Assembly: GCA_949841235.1 (NCBI GenBank)
Contig: CATKZA010000076.1
Coordinates: forward strand, 1 to 7,451
DNA: 7,451 bases
Source of the DNA: an uncultured Clostridiaceae bacterium
Lineage (GTDB): Bacteria > Bacillota > Clostridia > Lachnospirales > Lachnospiraceae
Direction of reading: 5' to 3'
The translations under genes were made by a program, and so were the position numbers. Numbering within the stretch: the stretch's first letter is position 1; each line of letters opens with the position of its first letter. This document shows positions 1-4,460 of the stretch, in pieces. The notes beneath the pieces were generated by a model that made no database searches, was not told where the DNA came from, and saw only the letters and a list, made by a program, of their open reading frames with translations.

Positions 1-20
1 GTGTAATTTCTATAAGTTGC

Positions 21-49
21 TTTACAAAGTTATTATAACTTGTTATAAT
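21..49 (+). promoter_or_regulatory. Strong sigma-A promoter for antisense RNA 1
   Basis: The -35 box TTTACA (21-26) and a perfect -10 box TATAAT (44-49) are separated by 17 bp. No plus-strand gene with a ribosome site follows; the next structure is a terminator-like hairpin at 116-162. The promoter therefore most likely makes a short non-coding RNA running into the 3' end of the minus-strand toxin gene. The block 14-49 is repeated at 346-381 with 30 of 36 identical bases. Confidence 0.75.
32..49. promoter_or_regulatory. 18-bp palindromic operator over the -10 box
   Basis: ATTATAACTTGTTATAAT is a perfect inverted repeat apart from its two central T bases, and it includes the whole -10 box of the 21-49 promoter. 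A dimeric repressor here would block RNA polymerase directly. The core AACTTGTT is the same as in the AACAAGTTGCAA sites found at 2911, 3661, 3687 and 4417, so it may be read by the same regulator. A partial site, TATAAGTTGC, lies just upstream at 11-20. Binding is inferred from symmetry and recurrence only. Confidence 0.55.
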
Positions 50-55
50 GCACTT

Positions 56-165
56 AGCAAGGCAGTCGGAAGGTGAGCGCCATCACCCGTCCCGGCAAAA
101 AAATTTACAAGCTACAGAAATAGCCGTTCTATTCTTTGCTAGGGAGCAGAACGGCTATTTCTTAT
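56..165 (+). ncRNA. Candidate antitoxin antisense RNA 1 (type I toxin-antitoxin)
   Basis: The start is predicted about 7 nt after the -10 box at 44-49, and the end at the hairpin 116-162. No ribosome site and start codon give a credible protein in this span. The RNA would contain a small 5' hairpin (GGTGA, 72-76, pairing with TCACC, 83-87). It would be complementary to the last codons and terminator of the toxin mRNA. This converging, 3'-overlapping layout is that of the Bacillus txpA/RatA and bsrG/SR4 systems. Exact ends cannot be read from sequence. Confidence 0.5.
116..162. terminator. Bidirectional terminator shared by toxin and antitoxin RNAs
   Basis: A perfect 15-bp stem pairs 116-130 with 148-162 around a 17-nt loop. 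A-rich bases flank the 5' side and T-rich bases the 3' side on both strands, so it can end transcription from left and right. On the plus strand it is followed by TATGTTT. On the minus strand a seven-T tract lies about 10-15 nt beyond the stem. The toxin stop codon (155-157) falls inside the stem. Confidence 0.6.
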
Positions 166-244
166 GTTTACCATGTTGGTCTATGTATGCCAATATTGCC
201 ATCAGCATGATGACAAAAGTAAAAATGTCATTCCATGATACCAT
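155..244 (-). CDS. Small hydrophobic type I toxin-like peptide (29 aa)
   Basis: The peptide begins MVSWNDIF, continues with an uncharged membrane-spanning stretch (about residues 8-21, FTFVIMLMAILAYI) and ends in a basic tail (DQHGKHKK). This is the architecture of the putative holin-like type I toxins (TxpA/BsrE-like, Hol_Tox family), which damage the membrane when over-produced. A GGAAAGGATG ribosome site lies 9-10 nt before the chosen ATG. The frame is open upstream to an ATG at 313 (52 aa), but that start lacks a ribosome site. The 5' leader can fold TTCCG (257-261) with CGGAA (269-273), partly covering the ribosome site, as in many type I toxins. The gene ends in the shared terminator and is faced by the antisense promoter at 21-49. 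The family call rests on length, hydropathy and layout; no alignment was run. Confidence 0.6.
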   Translation of the reverse strand: MVSWNDIFTFVIMLMAILAYIDQHGKHKK

Positions 245-311
245 AATAATCATCCTTTCCGTAAGGCTCGGAACGGATGAGAGCACGTCCTCCAACTGCT
301 TGGCCAGGGGC

Positions 312-340
312 ATTATTCAAGAAACGTATTTTCCGAAAAT
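312..340 (-). promoter_or_regulatory. Weak candidate promoter for the toxin gene
   Basis: On the minus strand, AATAAT (312-317 on the plus strand) matches five of six bases of a -10 box. A poor -35 (ATTTTC, 335-340) lies 17 bp upstream. Transcription would start near 305, giving a leader of about 60 nt. It would diverge from the second antisense promoter at 353-381. The poor -35 makes this tentative. Confidence 0.3.
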
Positions 341-352
341 CCTAAAAGTCGC

Positions 353-381
353 TTTACAATGTTATCGCAACTTGCTATAAT
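353..381 (+). promoter_or_regulatory. Strong sigma-A promoter for antisense RNA 2
   Basis: TTTACA (353-358) and TATAAT (376-381) are spaced by 17 bp. The block 346-381 is a paralogue of 14-49, with differences at only six positions. Its operator core reads GCAACTTGCTAT (367-378), less symmetrical than the first copy. As at the first promoter, no plus-strand protein gene follows. Confidence 0.75.
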
Positions 382-387
382 ATGCTT

Positions 388-487
388 GTCAAGAAAGCCG
401 TCGGCTAGGGGTATCTAGTCGCTGGCAATTATTTGATGCTCTAAAAGCAGCACCTTATTTTATTAGGACAGGGGGTGCTGCTTTTTG
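388..487 (+). ncRNA. Candidate antisense RNA 2
   Basis: The predicted transcript runs from about 7 nt after the -10 box to the hairpin terminator at 443-486. Its 5' part resembles antisense RNA 1: a GTCGG box followed by a small hairpin (CTAG-GGGTAT-CTAG here). It would be complementary to the 3' part of the interrupted toxin-like frame at 463-561. It contains no plausible protein gene. It may be a leftover antitoxin, or one acting on related toxins elsewhere. Confidence 0.45.
443..486. terminator. Bidirectional intrinsic terminator
   Basis: AAAAGCAGCACC (443-454) pairs perfectly with GGTGCTGCTTTT (474-485) around a 19-nt loop and is followed by a further T. The A- and T-rich flanks allow it to work on both strands: for antisense RNA 2 from the left, and for the minus-strand operon ending at 573 from the right. 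Confidence 0.75.
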
Positions 488-561
488 CGTCCAACAAAAG
501 TTATTGCAGTGAAAAGCATAATTATGAAAGTAACAGGCCTTTATATGTAATCATTGGCCAT
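463..561 (-). pseudogene. Interrupted toxin-like peptide, second copy
   Basis: Read from the ATG at 561, the frame gives MANDYI, then a TAA stop. It continues in the same frame as RPVTFIIMLFTAITFVG followed by a basic tail RKKQHPLS and a stop at 463-465. The hydrophobic core and basic end parallel the intact peptide at 155-244 (TFVIML against TFIIML; both have an N-terminal Asn-Asp). It faces a paralogous antisense promoter and overlaps a terminator hairpin in the same way. The ATG at 519 would give only 18 residues and has no well-placed ribosome site. The gene at 573-980 ends just 11 bp upstream, leaving little room for its own promoter. A decayed toxin is the best reading. Confidence 0.45.
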
Positions 562-572
562 AAAGGATGTGG

Positions 573-980
573 TTATTTTTTTAATTTCGGTATTAAGCCG
601 GGACTTGTTTCTTCCATCACTGCGTATGAAACATCTGTTCCAAATGCCGCTTTTTTAGAACGATAAAACCATACTGTATGTAAAAAGTAATTAGTTTCTT
701 CGTTATCTAGTATGAAATTATATATGTTGACTAAATCGCTATCTTTTATTGTTGGTGATACATATACCCTGTATCCCATGCACTTTTGACCAGATTTTAT
801 ATAACTTTGATATGATATGGTTTTAATATCGCCTTTGGCTTGCAAATCTTCGATATCAATCCGGTTGTTGTTATCCATAGATTGGGCTGCAAATAACATG
901 ATTCCTAATAGAACAATGCATACTATAAAAAATACTTTTGAAGTCCTAAGCGTATTATGGTTCTTGTTGTTTTCTAGCAT
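573..980 (-). CDS. Membrane-anchored protein of unknown function (135 aa)
   Basis: A short charged N-terminus (MLENNKNHNTLRTSK) precedes one strong hydrophobic segment at about residues 15-33. A polar domain of about 100 residues follows, so the protein is probably held by an N-terminal anchor with the rest outside the cell. There is no lipobox cysteine. A good ribosome site (AAGGAGATAAGA) precedes the ATG. It is the last gene of the minus-strand block, 33 bp after the SAP-domain gene, and is followed by the terminator at 443-486. I do not recognise the family. Genes between repressor and element end in temperate phages often encode conversion or superinfection-exclusion functions, which would suit an anchored surface protein, but that is inference from position. 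Confidence 0.75.
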   Translation of the reverse strand: MLENNKNHNTLRTSKVFFIVCIVLLGIMLFAAQSMDNNNRIDIEDLQAKGDIKTISYQSYIKSGQKCMGYRVYVSPTIKDSDLVNIYNFILDNEETNYFLHTVWFYRSKKAAFGTDVSYAVMEETSPGLIPKLKK

Positions 981-1013
981 TCTTATCTCCTTTTAAATAT
1001 GTTCTGCTAATTT

Positions 1014-2285
1014 TTAATTATTACGGTAATGAAATGATCTTTCCATGGCTTCCAAGGTTAGGCGGTCTAGTTCTTTGGACGAAAGAACATCTTCATTACG
1101 GCTTCTTTTGTCTCGCATCCGATAAAATTCTTTTTTGGACAATTCATCCAGTTTAGATAGCCGTTCTTCTATTTCTTTTTCCCATTCTGGATTATAGATG
1201 CTATCCTCTATTTTTGATTCCGCTATTAGATCGTTCCTTATGCCCTCCATAGATGCATGTCTTTTTATCATGGCATCATATTCTTCGGGATGGTTGTTTT
1301 TATATTTCTCTTGGGCTGCCTCGTAAATCTTTTCAATTCCCGCTAGGTTCTCCTGAATTTCAAAAAGAAGTATATCTGCACATTCATCCAATGAAAAGAT
1401 ATGGAATGAAAGTATGCTGCCAGATAAACTTACAATCATTTTCTCTTTTAATTCATCATCGGTAATGCTCAGCTTTTCCTTGCATGTTTTGATTCTAGAC
1501 AAAATTCCTTTTGGGATAAATGCTAATGAATCTCTATCATGGGACTTGAGAAATGCTGTACTACCTAATCGACTATCATTACTACCGCTGAGATCATAAT
1601 ATACAACTTCAAAAAGAAGAATTAGTGCGTTATCAAAAAGGTCTTCTTCAATGAGAAGTTCTGCCATATTAAATCTGTAATTCCGATATAGGCTATATTG
1701 GTTGTTTTTGAGATAACATTCACAACTATGTTCTAAATAATTCCAAATTGCATTCTTGAATGGTATTGATGGATTTTTATGGATAATTTTGCTTAGATTC
1801 CATATATCCAAATCGGCAATATTGTGTTTATGTATATAGGGGATATGCTCCTCTTTACCCAAAATGTCTGCACCCTTGTCGGTCAGGACATAAGTTTTTT
1901 CTGGAAAATGCTCCTCTAATGTTGATTCTGGCACGTTCTCAATTAAGCAATGAATTATATCAATTTTCTTCCTGCCAGCTTTAAGGCCATATTCATTTAA
2001 GAGTGATTTTAGAAATGGAACAGTGGAACGATTCATGGTCTCTTTTAAGCTGGAAACGGTGATATAGCCCCTTTCATGCAGGGAGTCTATTAGTGTAGCC
2101 ATGTCATCAATCCCATATTTGTAACTCCAAAACCCAGCATAACTCTTATGCGAAGTTGTAAATTTATTTGCGTAGGAGAGTGCCAAAATCTCATGCGGAT
2201 ATAGACCGCTGCATACTGGATTTAACGTGCGGATTCTCGTTTCGATGGGAATTACATCTAAATTGCTATTTGGATTTTCTTGCAT
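1014..2285 (-). CDS. SAP-domain protein of the prophage lysogeny region (423 aa)
   Basis: Residues about 86-120 match the SAP pattern of two helices linked by a conserved turn: STVPFLKSLLNEYGLKAGRK and then KIDIIHCLIENV. They are followed by a stretch (FPEKTYVLTDKG..., IPYIHKH) that usually accompanies SAP domains in phage proteins. SAP domains bind DNA, often AT-rich DNA. The N-terminal 85 residues look like a small winged or helical domain (LYPHEILALSYANKF). The C-terminal half is helical and highly charged, ending in a Lys/Arg/Glu-rich tail. The ribosome site (AATAGGAGTATAA) lies before the ATG. It sits 31 bp after the 43-residue gene and is probably co-transcribed with the repressor. The precise role is unknown. 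Proteins of this kind are recurrent neighbours of XRE repressors in Firmicute prophages. Confidence 0.8.
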   Translation of the reverse strand: MQENPNSNLDVIPIETRIRTLNPVCSGLYPHEILALSYANKFTTSHKSYAGFWSYKYGIDDMATLIDSLHERGYITVSSLKETMNRSTVPFLKSLLNEYGLKAGRKKIDIIHCLIENVPESTLEEHFPEKTYVLTDKGADILGKEEHIPYIHKHNIADLDIWNLSKIIHKNPSIPFKNAIWNYLEHSCECYLKNNQYSLYRNYRFNMAELLIEEDLFDNALILLFEVVYYDLSGSNDSRLGSTAFLKSHDRDSLAFIPKGILSRIKTCKEKLSITDDELKEKMIVSLSGSILSFHIFSLDECADILLFEIQENLAGIEKIYEAAQEKYKNNHPEEYDAMIKRHASMEGIRNDLIAESKIEDSIYNPEWEKEIEERLSKLDELSKKEFYRMRDKRSRNEDVLSSKELDRLTLEAMERSFHYRNN

Positions 2286-2316
2286 CTTTTTTATACTCCT
2301 ATTTCATAAATATATT

Positions 2317-2448
2317 TCAATTTTTCTTTTGCCTTCTGTAATCGTCAATGCTAACTACTGTAGTTTCTTCCTTCAACAAATCAAAACCTGCTGCAACAGA
2401 TTTCGCTTGCCGTCTCTGTTTTTTGCCTTCGGTACCACACGAAGGCAT
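2317..2448 (-). CDS. Small basic protein coupled to the repressor (43 aa)
   Basis: The ATG shares its A with the repressor stop codon (TAATG at 2446-2450), a classical arrangement for translational coupling. The product starts MPSCGTEGKKQRRQAK, continues with a hydrophobic/acidic helix-like part (VAAGFDLLKEE) and ends VVSIDDYRRQKKN. Arg and Lys dominate both ends. The composition is protein-like and the frame runs cleanly between two real genes. The upstream GGGAAAA is only a weak ribosome site, which fits re-initiation. The hairpin 2424-2447 lies in its first codons. I do not recognise the family. Confidence 0.5.
   Translation of the reverse strand: MPSCGTEGKKQRRQAKSVAAGFDLLKEETTVVSIDDYRRQKKN
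2424..2447. other. Perfect 8-bp hairpin at the repressor stop codon
   Basis: TGCCTTCG (2424-2431) pairs with CGAAGGCA (2440-2447) around an 8-nt loop. On the minus strand the stem begins at the ATG of the 43-residue gene and is followed by A residues, not T, so it is not a standard terminator for the repressor message. It could tune the coupling or stability of the downstream cistron. On the plus strand it is followed by TTATTTT, so it could stop any rightward read-through. Confidence 0.4.
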
Positions 2449-2828
2449 TATTTTCCCAGGCTGTCTGTTCCTGTCTTCTTCAATGGCGGATTATCCGCTG
2501 TAATGGATTCCTCATAACATTCTAGGTATCCTTCGATTCTTGACTTAAACTCATTTCGTTTATGTTCAGGAAGTCTATGGATAAGTGACAACCAGTCTAC
2601 ATCTTCTGTAGAAGTCGGTGCTAGGCGACTTTCTTTGCCAGTAAGCAAATATTCATATGAAACGCCTAAAAACTCACAAATTTTAGGAATGTATTTCGAG
2701 GGCGGATCAGTGTTTCTTTTTTTCCATGTAGAAATCTGCCCTGTCCCAACATTCAAAATATCTGCCAAATCTATAGATTTTTTGTTTTTTTCTTCTAGTA
2801 GTTTAAACATTCGTTCGGAAATATCCAT
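2448..2828 (-). CDS. XRE-family repressor, CI-like (126 aa)
   Basis: Residues 1-65 form a helix-turn-helix of the XRE/Cro-CI type, with the recognition pattern SIDLADILNVGTGQISTWKKRNTDPPSKYIPKICEFLGVSYEYLLTG. A linker leads to a C-terminal helix pair (DVDWLSLIHRLPEHKRNEFKSRIEGYLE), a common dimerisation tail in short Firmicute phage repressors. There is no peptidase domain, so release would not be by LexA-type self-cleavage. The ribosome site AGGGGAGA precedes the ATG. The gene diverges from the rightward promoter at 2869-2897, with repeat sites CAAATGYTAR lying between them. It probably represses that promoter and governs lysogeny, which is inference from position. Confidence 0.85.
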   Translation of the reverse strand: MDISERMFKLLEEKNKKSIDLADILNVGTGQISTWKKRNTDPPSKYIPKICEFLGVSYEYLLTGKESRLAPTSTEDVDWLSLIHRLPEHKRNEFKSRIEGYLECYEESITADNPPLKKTGTDSLGK

Positions 2829-2846
2829 AATGTCTCCCCTAAAAAT

Positions 2847-2890
2847 CTAACAAATGCTAAAAATAATGTTGATAAACTCTCAAATGTTAG
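2847..2890. promoter_or_regulatory. Candidate repressor operators, direct repeats CAAATGYTAR
   Basis: CAAATGCTAA (2851-2860) and CAAATGTTAG (2881-2890) are direct repeats exactly 30 bp apart, matching at 8 of 10 bases. A weaker version, ATAATGTTGA, lies at 2863-2872. They flank the -35 box of the rightward promoter and sit just upstream of the XRE repressor gene, as operator arrays do in phage switch regions. The binding protein is inferred to be the product of 2448-2828. Confidence 0.45.
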
Positions 2891-2897
2891 TTATAGT
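2869..2897 (+). promoter_or_regulatory. Rightward sigma-A promoter of the switch region
   Basis: The -35 TTGATA (2869-2874) and -10 TATAGT (2892-2897) are separated by 17 bp. It drives the leader holding the AACAAGTTGCAA site (2911-2922), the CCGG hairpin (2942-2955) and the 45-residue gene at 2969. Confidence 0.65.
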
Positions 2898-2910
2898 AAT
2901 AATGTAAAAC

Positions 2911-2922
2911 AACAAGTTGCAA
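2911..2922 (+). promoter_or_regulatory. AACAAGTTGCAA site 1
   Basis: This is an exact 12-bp copy of a motif repeated at 3661, 3687 and, inverted, at 4417. Its core CAAC-AA-GTTG is an imperfect dyad. It starts 13 bp after the -10 box, near +7 of the transcript, where a bound repressor would block elongation. It may also act in the RNA leader. Confidence 0.5.
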
Positions 2923-2941
2923 TAAAAACTTACACCAATCA

Positions 2942-2967
2942 CCGGCTGCAACCGGAGAAAGGAGGAA
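2942..2967 (+). promoter_or_regulatory. Leader hairpin plus ribosome site
   Basis: CCGG (2942-2945) pairs with CCGG (2952-2955) around a CTGCAA loop. AGAAAGGAGG follows directly, placed 4 nt before the ATG at 2969. The same order (hairpin, GAAAGGAG, ATG) occurs at 3699-3730, suggesting a duplicated 5' module. Confidence 0.45.
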
Positions 2968-2968
2968 A

Positions 2969-3106
2969 ATGAATTCTTCACCAATCCCCGTTTCGAGTGG
3001 ACCATATAAAGAAGTTCGGTTCCAACCTCTTACGGATGAGGAACGAGAGGAAATTGAGCATTGTCAATCCAATTCCTCCGAATCATCATCAGATAATACT
3101 TCTTGA
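2969..3106 (+). CDS. Small early protein behind the rightward promoter (45 aa)
   Basis: The start is MNSSPIPVSSGPYKEVRFQP, followed by an acidic stretch LTDEEREEIEHCQS and a Ser/Asn-rich tail. There is no membrane segment or familiar domain. Support comes from the strong GGAGG site 4 nt before the ATG, a consensus-like promoter with an operator and hairpin leader, and the absence of any other gene that could use that promoter. Its last 43 bp overlap the 3' end of the converging 85-residue gene. It occupies the place of a Cro-like or early regulator in the switch but has no helix-turn-helix. Function unknown. Confidence 0.6.
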   Translation: MNSSPIPVSSGPYKEVRFQPLTDEEREEIEHCQSNSSESSSDNTS

Positions 3107-3321
3107 ATGGTTTGTACCATTATTTCACGCATCACGCCTGAATAGGAGGTTAAAATTTCACTCATAAAGGCTGTAAGGAGGATATAGTCTATCTGAGAAC
3201 CAAGGGAATCAGCATATTTTTCATATATTTTTTGAATTCTTTGATTCAATATCCTGCTAAAAGCTGGCTGCTTTTCTAAAAGTATGCGGTCACATTTCAT
3301 GCGAATTAAATTCTTGTTCAC
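3064..3321 (-). CDS. Hypothetical helical protein (85 aa)
   Basis: The start is a GTG (MNKNLIRMKCDRILLEKQ) with AAGGAGG 9 nt upstream, lying across the stop codon of the XRE gene in front (14 bp gap), so the two are one operon. The sequence is mostly amphipathic helix (QRIQKIYEKYADSLGSQIDY, then VMREIMVQTIQEVL) and ends in an acidic tail DDDSEELD. There is no known motif. Pairing with a small XRE gene suggests a partner or co-regulator, perhaps as in toxin-antitoxin or anti-repressor pairs, but nothing in the residues settles this. The 3' end overlaps the converging 45-residue gene by 43 bp. Confidence 0.7.
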   Translation of the reverse strand: MNKNLIRMKCDRILLEKQPAFSRILNQRIQKIYEKYADSLGSQIDYILLTAFMSEILTSYSGVMREIMVQTIQEVLSDDDSEELD

Positions 3322-3335
3322 GTGGAAAAGCCTCC

Positions 3336-3563
3336 TTATTTATTGATTTCTGGATTGTCCGTCCTACCTAATAGGTAGTCAACGGAGCAGTCCAGGTAGT
3401 CGGCGATGCGGGCGAGGCTTATGCATGAAAGGTTTTTGCCTTTTGAAAATTCCGAAATGGCATTGATGTTAAGGCCGCATTCGGATAGCAGCTGCTTTAT
3501 TGTTATTTTTCTTGCTTTTGCAGTTGCCTTTATCCTATGGGCAATATCTTGTGTAATGTACAT
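3336..3563 (-). CDS. Small XRE-family regulator (75 aa)
   Basis: The protein is little more than a helix-turn-helix: KITIKQLLSECGLNINAISE gives the two DNA-reading helices. It ends with the familiar SLARIADYLDCSVDYLLGRTDNP motif of short Clostridia XRE proteins. A GAGGTGA ribosome site lies 6 nt before the ATG. It diverges from the 95-residue gene at 3728, and the intergenic region carries two AACAAGTTGCAA sites. This makes it a reasonable candidate for the protein reading that motif. It is co-transcribed with the 85-residue gene. Confidence 0.85.
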   Translation of the reverse strand: MYITQDIAHRIKATAKARKITIKQLLSECGLNINAISEFSKGKNLSCISLARIADYLDCSVDYLLGRTDNPEINK

Positions 3564-3589
3564 AAAGTCTCACCTCGAATTTTGTGCAG

Positions 3590-3595
3590 ATTATA
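3590..3595 (-). promoter_or_regulatory. Candidate -10 box for the small XRE operon
   Basis: A perfect TATAAT lies on the minus strand, 27 bp before the ATG at 3563. No clear -35 box is found 16-18 bp further upstream, so the promoter may be weak or need an activator. Confidence 0.4.
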
Positions 3596-3623
3596 CAAAT
3601 ATCAAGTTTTTGCGTGATTAACA

Positions 3624-3652
3624 TTGAAAATCAAGCAATAGCATGATAATAT
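3624..3652 (+). promoter_or_regulatory. Rightward promoter before the 95-residue gene
   Basis: TTGAAA (3624-3629) and TAATAT (3647-3652) lie 17 bp apart; GATAAT at 3645-3650 is an alternative -10 box with a 15-bp spacer. Two AACAAGTTGCAA sites follow directly. Confidence 0.55.
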
Positions 3653-3660
3653 ACAACTAC

Positions 3661-3698
3661 AACAAGTTGCAATTACATGTTAAAACAACAAGTTGCAA
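3661..3698 (+). promoter_or_regulatory. AACAAGTTGCAA sites 2 and 3
   Basis: Two exact copies lie at 3661-3672 and 3687-3698, with starts 26 bp apart. Both are in the predicted leader or start region of the rightward transcript. The doubled site suggests cooperative binding or stronger control here than at 2911. Confidence 0.55.
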
Positions 3699-3720
3699 CC
3701 GGCGCAAGCCGGGGAAAGGA
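3699..3720 (+). promoter_or_regulatory. Leader hairpin with GNRA loop plus ribosome site
   Basis: CCGGC (3699-3703) pairs with GCCGG (3708-3712) across a GCAA tetraloop, a very stable type of hairpin. GGAAAGGAG then precedes the ATG at 3728. The arrangement repeats that at 2942-2967. Confidence 0.5.
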
Positions 3721-3727
3721 GTAGCAT

Positions 3728-4015
3728 ATGAACCAAAGCAAGAGCATTCCTGAACCACTGCATTCCGAGCTTCTGCACGATGCGGTCACTATGGTTGTCC
3801 GAAACCATCTGTCATACGACCAGGCGGAGATGCTTTTCAATGAAACGCTCGATGCCTTGAAATGCGTGCCATATCGGCCGTTGCAAGGCAATCAGGAAGA
3901 AGCATTGGCGAATAAGGGATCGCAAGGTGTTGAAAGTCATTTGGAAGAGTGCATTGTGAAAATCCTTGAAGAGGCATTTACAAAAATGAAAACTTCCTAT
4001 GATTCGGATTCCTGA
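3728..4015 (+). CDS. Hypothetical early protein (95 aa)
   Basis: The ribosome site AAAGGAG is well spaced before the ATG (MNQSKSIPEPLHSELLHDAV). The first half contains a helical stretch (YDQAEMLFNETLDALK) like those in small phage early proteins. A Gln/Gly-rich linker leads to a second helix (SHLEECIVKILEEAFTKMK) and a Ser/Asp end. There is no catalytic or DNA-binding motif. It is controlled by the promoter at 3624-3652 with two AACAAGTTGCAA sites. It is followed by about 440 bp without a gene, so it may be transcribed alone. Family not recognised. Confidence 0.7.
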   Translation: MNQSKSIPEPLHSELLHDAVTMVVRNHLSYDQAEMLFNETLDALKCVPYRPLQGNQEEALANKGSQGVESHLEECIVKILEEAFTKMKTSYDSDS

Positions 4016-4054
4016 TTTTCGCACTTTCTTTCGCTTCATATGGCTTTGAGAAGC

Positions 4055-4083
4055 CCATCCGGCAGCTTGCTTCTGCCGGATGG
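4055..4083. other. 11-bp perfect hairpin after the 95-residue gene
   Basis: CCATCCGGCAG (4055-4065) pairs with CTGCCGGATGG (4073-4083) around a 7-nt loop, 40 bp after the stop codon. No T run follows on either strand, so it is a weak candidate for an intrinsic terminator. It could instead protect the 3' end of the message. Confidence 0.4.
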
Positions 4084-4149
4084 CACTGCTCCCGCATTTG
4101 TTTACCCTGCATCTGTATATGTGTATGCCCATAAATCGTTCCGGCTTTC

Positions 4150-4353
4150 AATAGCCTGATTTTGGCATAGCTGCCCTTAAGCAAGTCGGGCTATTATCTT
4201 TAGACGGCATCACTTTTGCAGTTGCGGTTCTGCATGTAAGTTTTAGCCCAATAAGCAGATGCCATGGGGTATTGGGAGGCGAATTATACCAGCGTACCTA
4301 CATCGTCGGCTGGAAACCCAGTGCAGGGAGCGGGGCTTCCCAAAAACTTTTTT
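4150..4353 (+). ncRNA. Candidate structured RNA of unknown class
   Basis: The 4016-4454 stretch has no credible gene but unusually many pairings. AATAGCC (4150-4156) pairs with GGCTATT (4189-4195), enclosing GGCA-TAGC-TGCC. TGCAG (4218-4222) pairs with CTGCA (4230-4234). A long closing stem joins AAGTTTTAGCCC (4238-4249) to GGGGCT (4332-4337) and AAAACTT (4343-4349), enclosing further hairpins (GGTAT/ATACC at 4268-4290 or CCAGC/GCTGG at 4289-4313). A six-T run (4348-4353) follows as a terminator would. TATTAT at 4192-4197 could be a -10 box but lacks a good -35. It does not match a riboswitch or housekeeping RNA that I can recall, and ends are approximate. Confidence 0.3.
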
Positions 4354-4385
4354 ATGAGCTTTTTCAAGAAACCACCTCGCTTTCA

Positions 4386-4428
4386 TTGGAACTTACAGAC
4401 TTATTCTAACATATTATTGCAACTTGTT
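4386..4428 (+). promoter_or_regulatory. Weak promoter with AACAAGTTGCAA site 4 before the early operon
   Basis: TTGGAA (4386-4391) and CATATT (4410-4415) are 18 bp apart and each match four of six consensus bases. The inverted motif TTGCAACTTGTT (4417-4428) begins 1 bp after the -10 box. This would control the operon starting at 4461. Confidence 0.4.
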
Positions 4429-4460
4429 AAAGCAAAAAATAACAGGAAAGGAGGATGCGC

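Noticed and set aside
48..380. Plus-strand open frame of 110 codons
   Set aside because: It starts inside the -10 box of the 21-49 promoter, has no ribosome site, and runs antisense through the toxin gene, a terminator hairpin and the second promoter.
2227..2517. Plus-strand 96-codon frame across the repressor/SAP junction
   Set aside because: It is antisense to three better-supported minus-strand frames and lacks a ribosome site.
2911..3698. AACAAGTTGCAA repeats as a CRISPR array or replication iterons
   Set aside because: The units are only 12 bp, unevenly spaced, and each is tied to a promoter, which fits operators better.
3812..4184. Minus-strand frames opposite and after the 95-residue gene
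   Set aside because: They have no ribosome site and an unlikely composition, and they overlap a well-supported plus-strand gene or a perfect hairpin.
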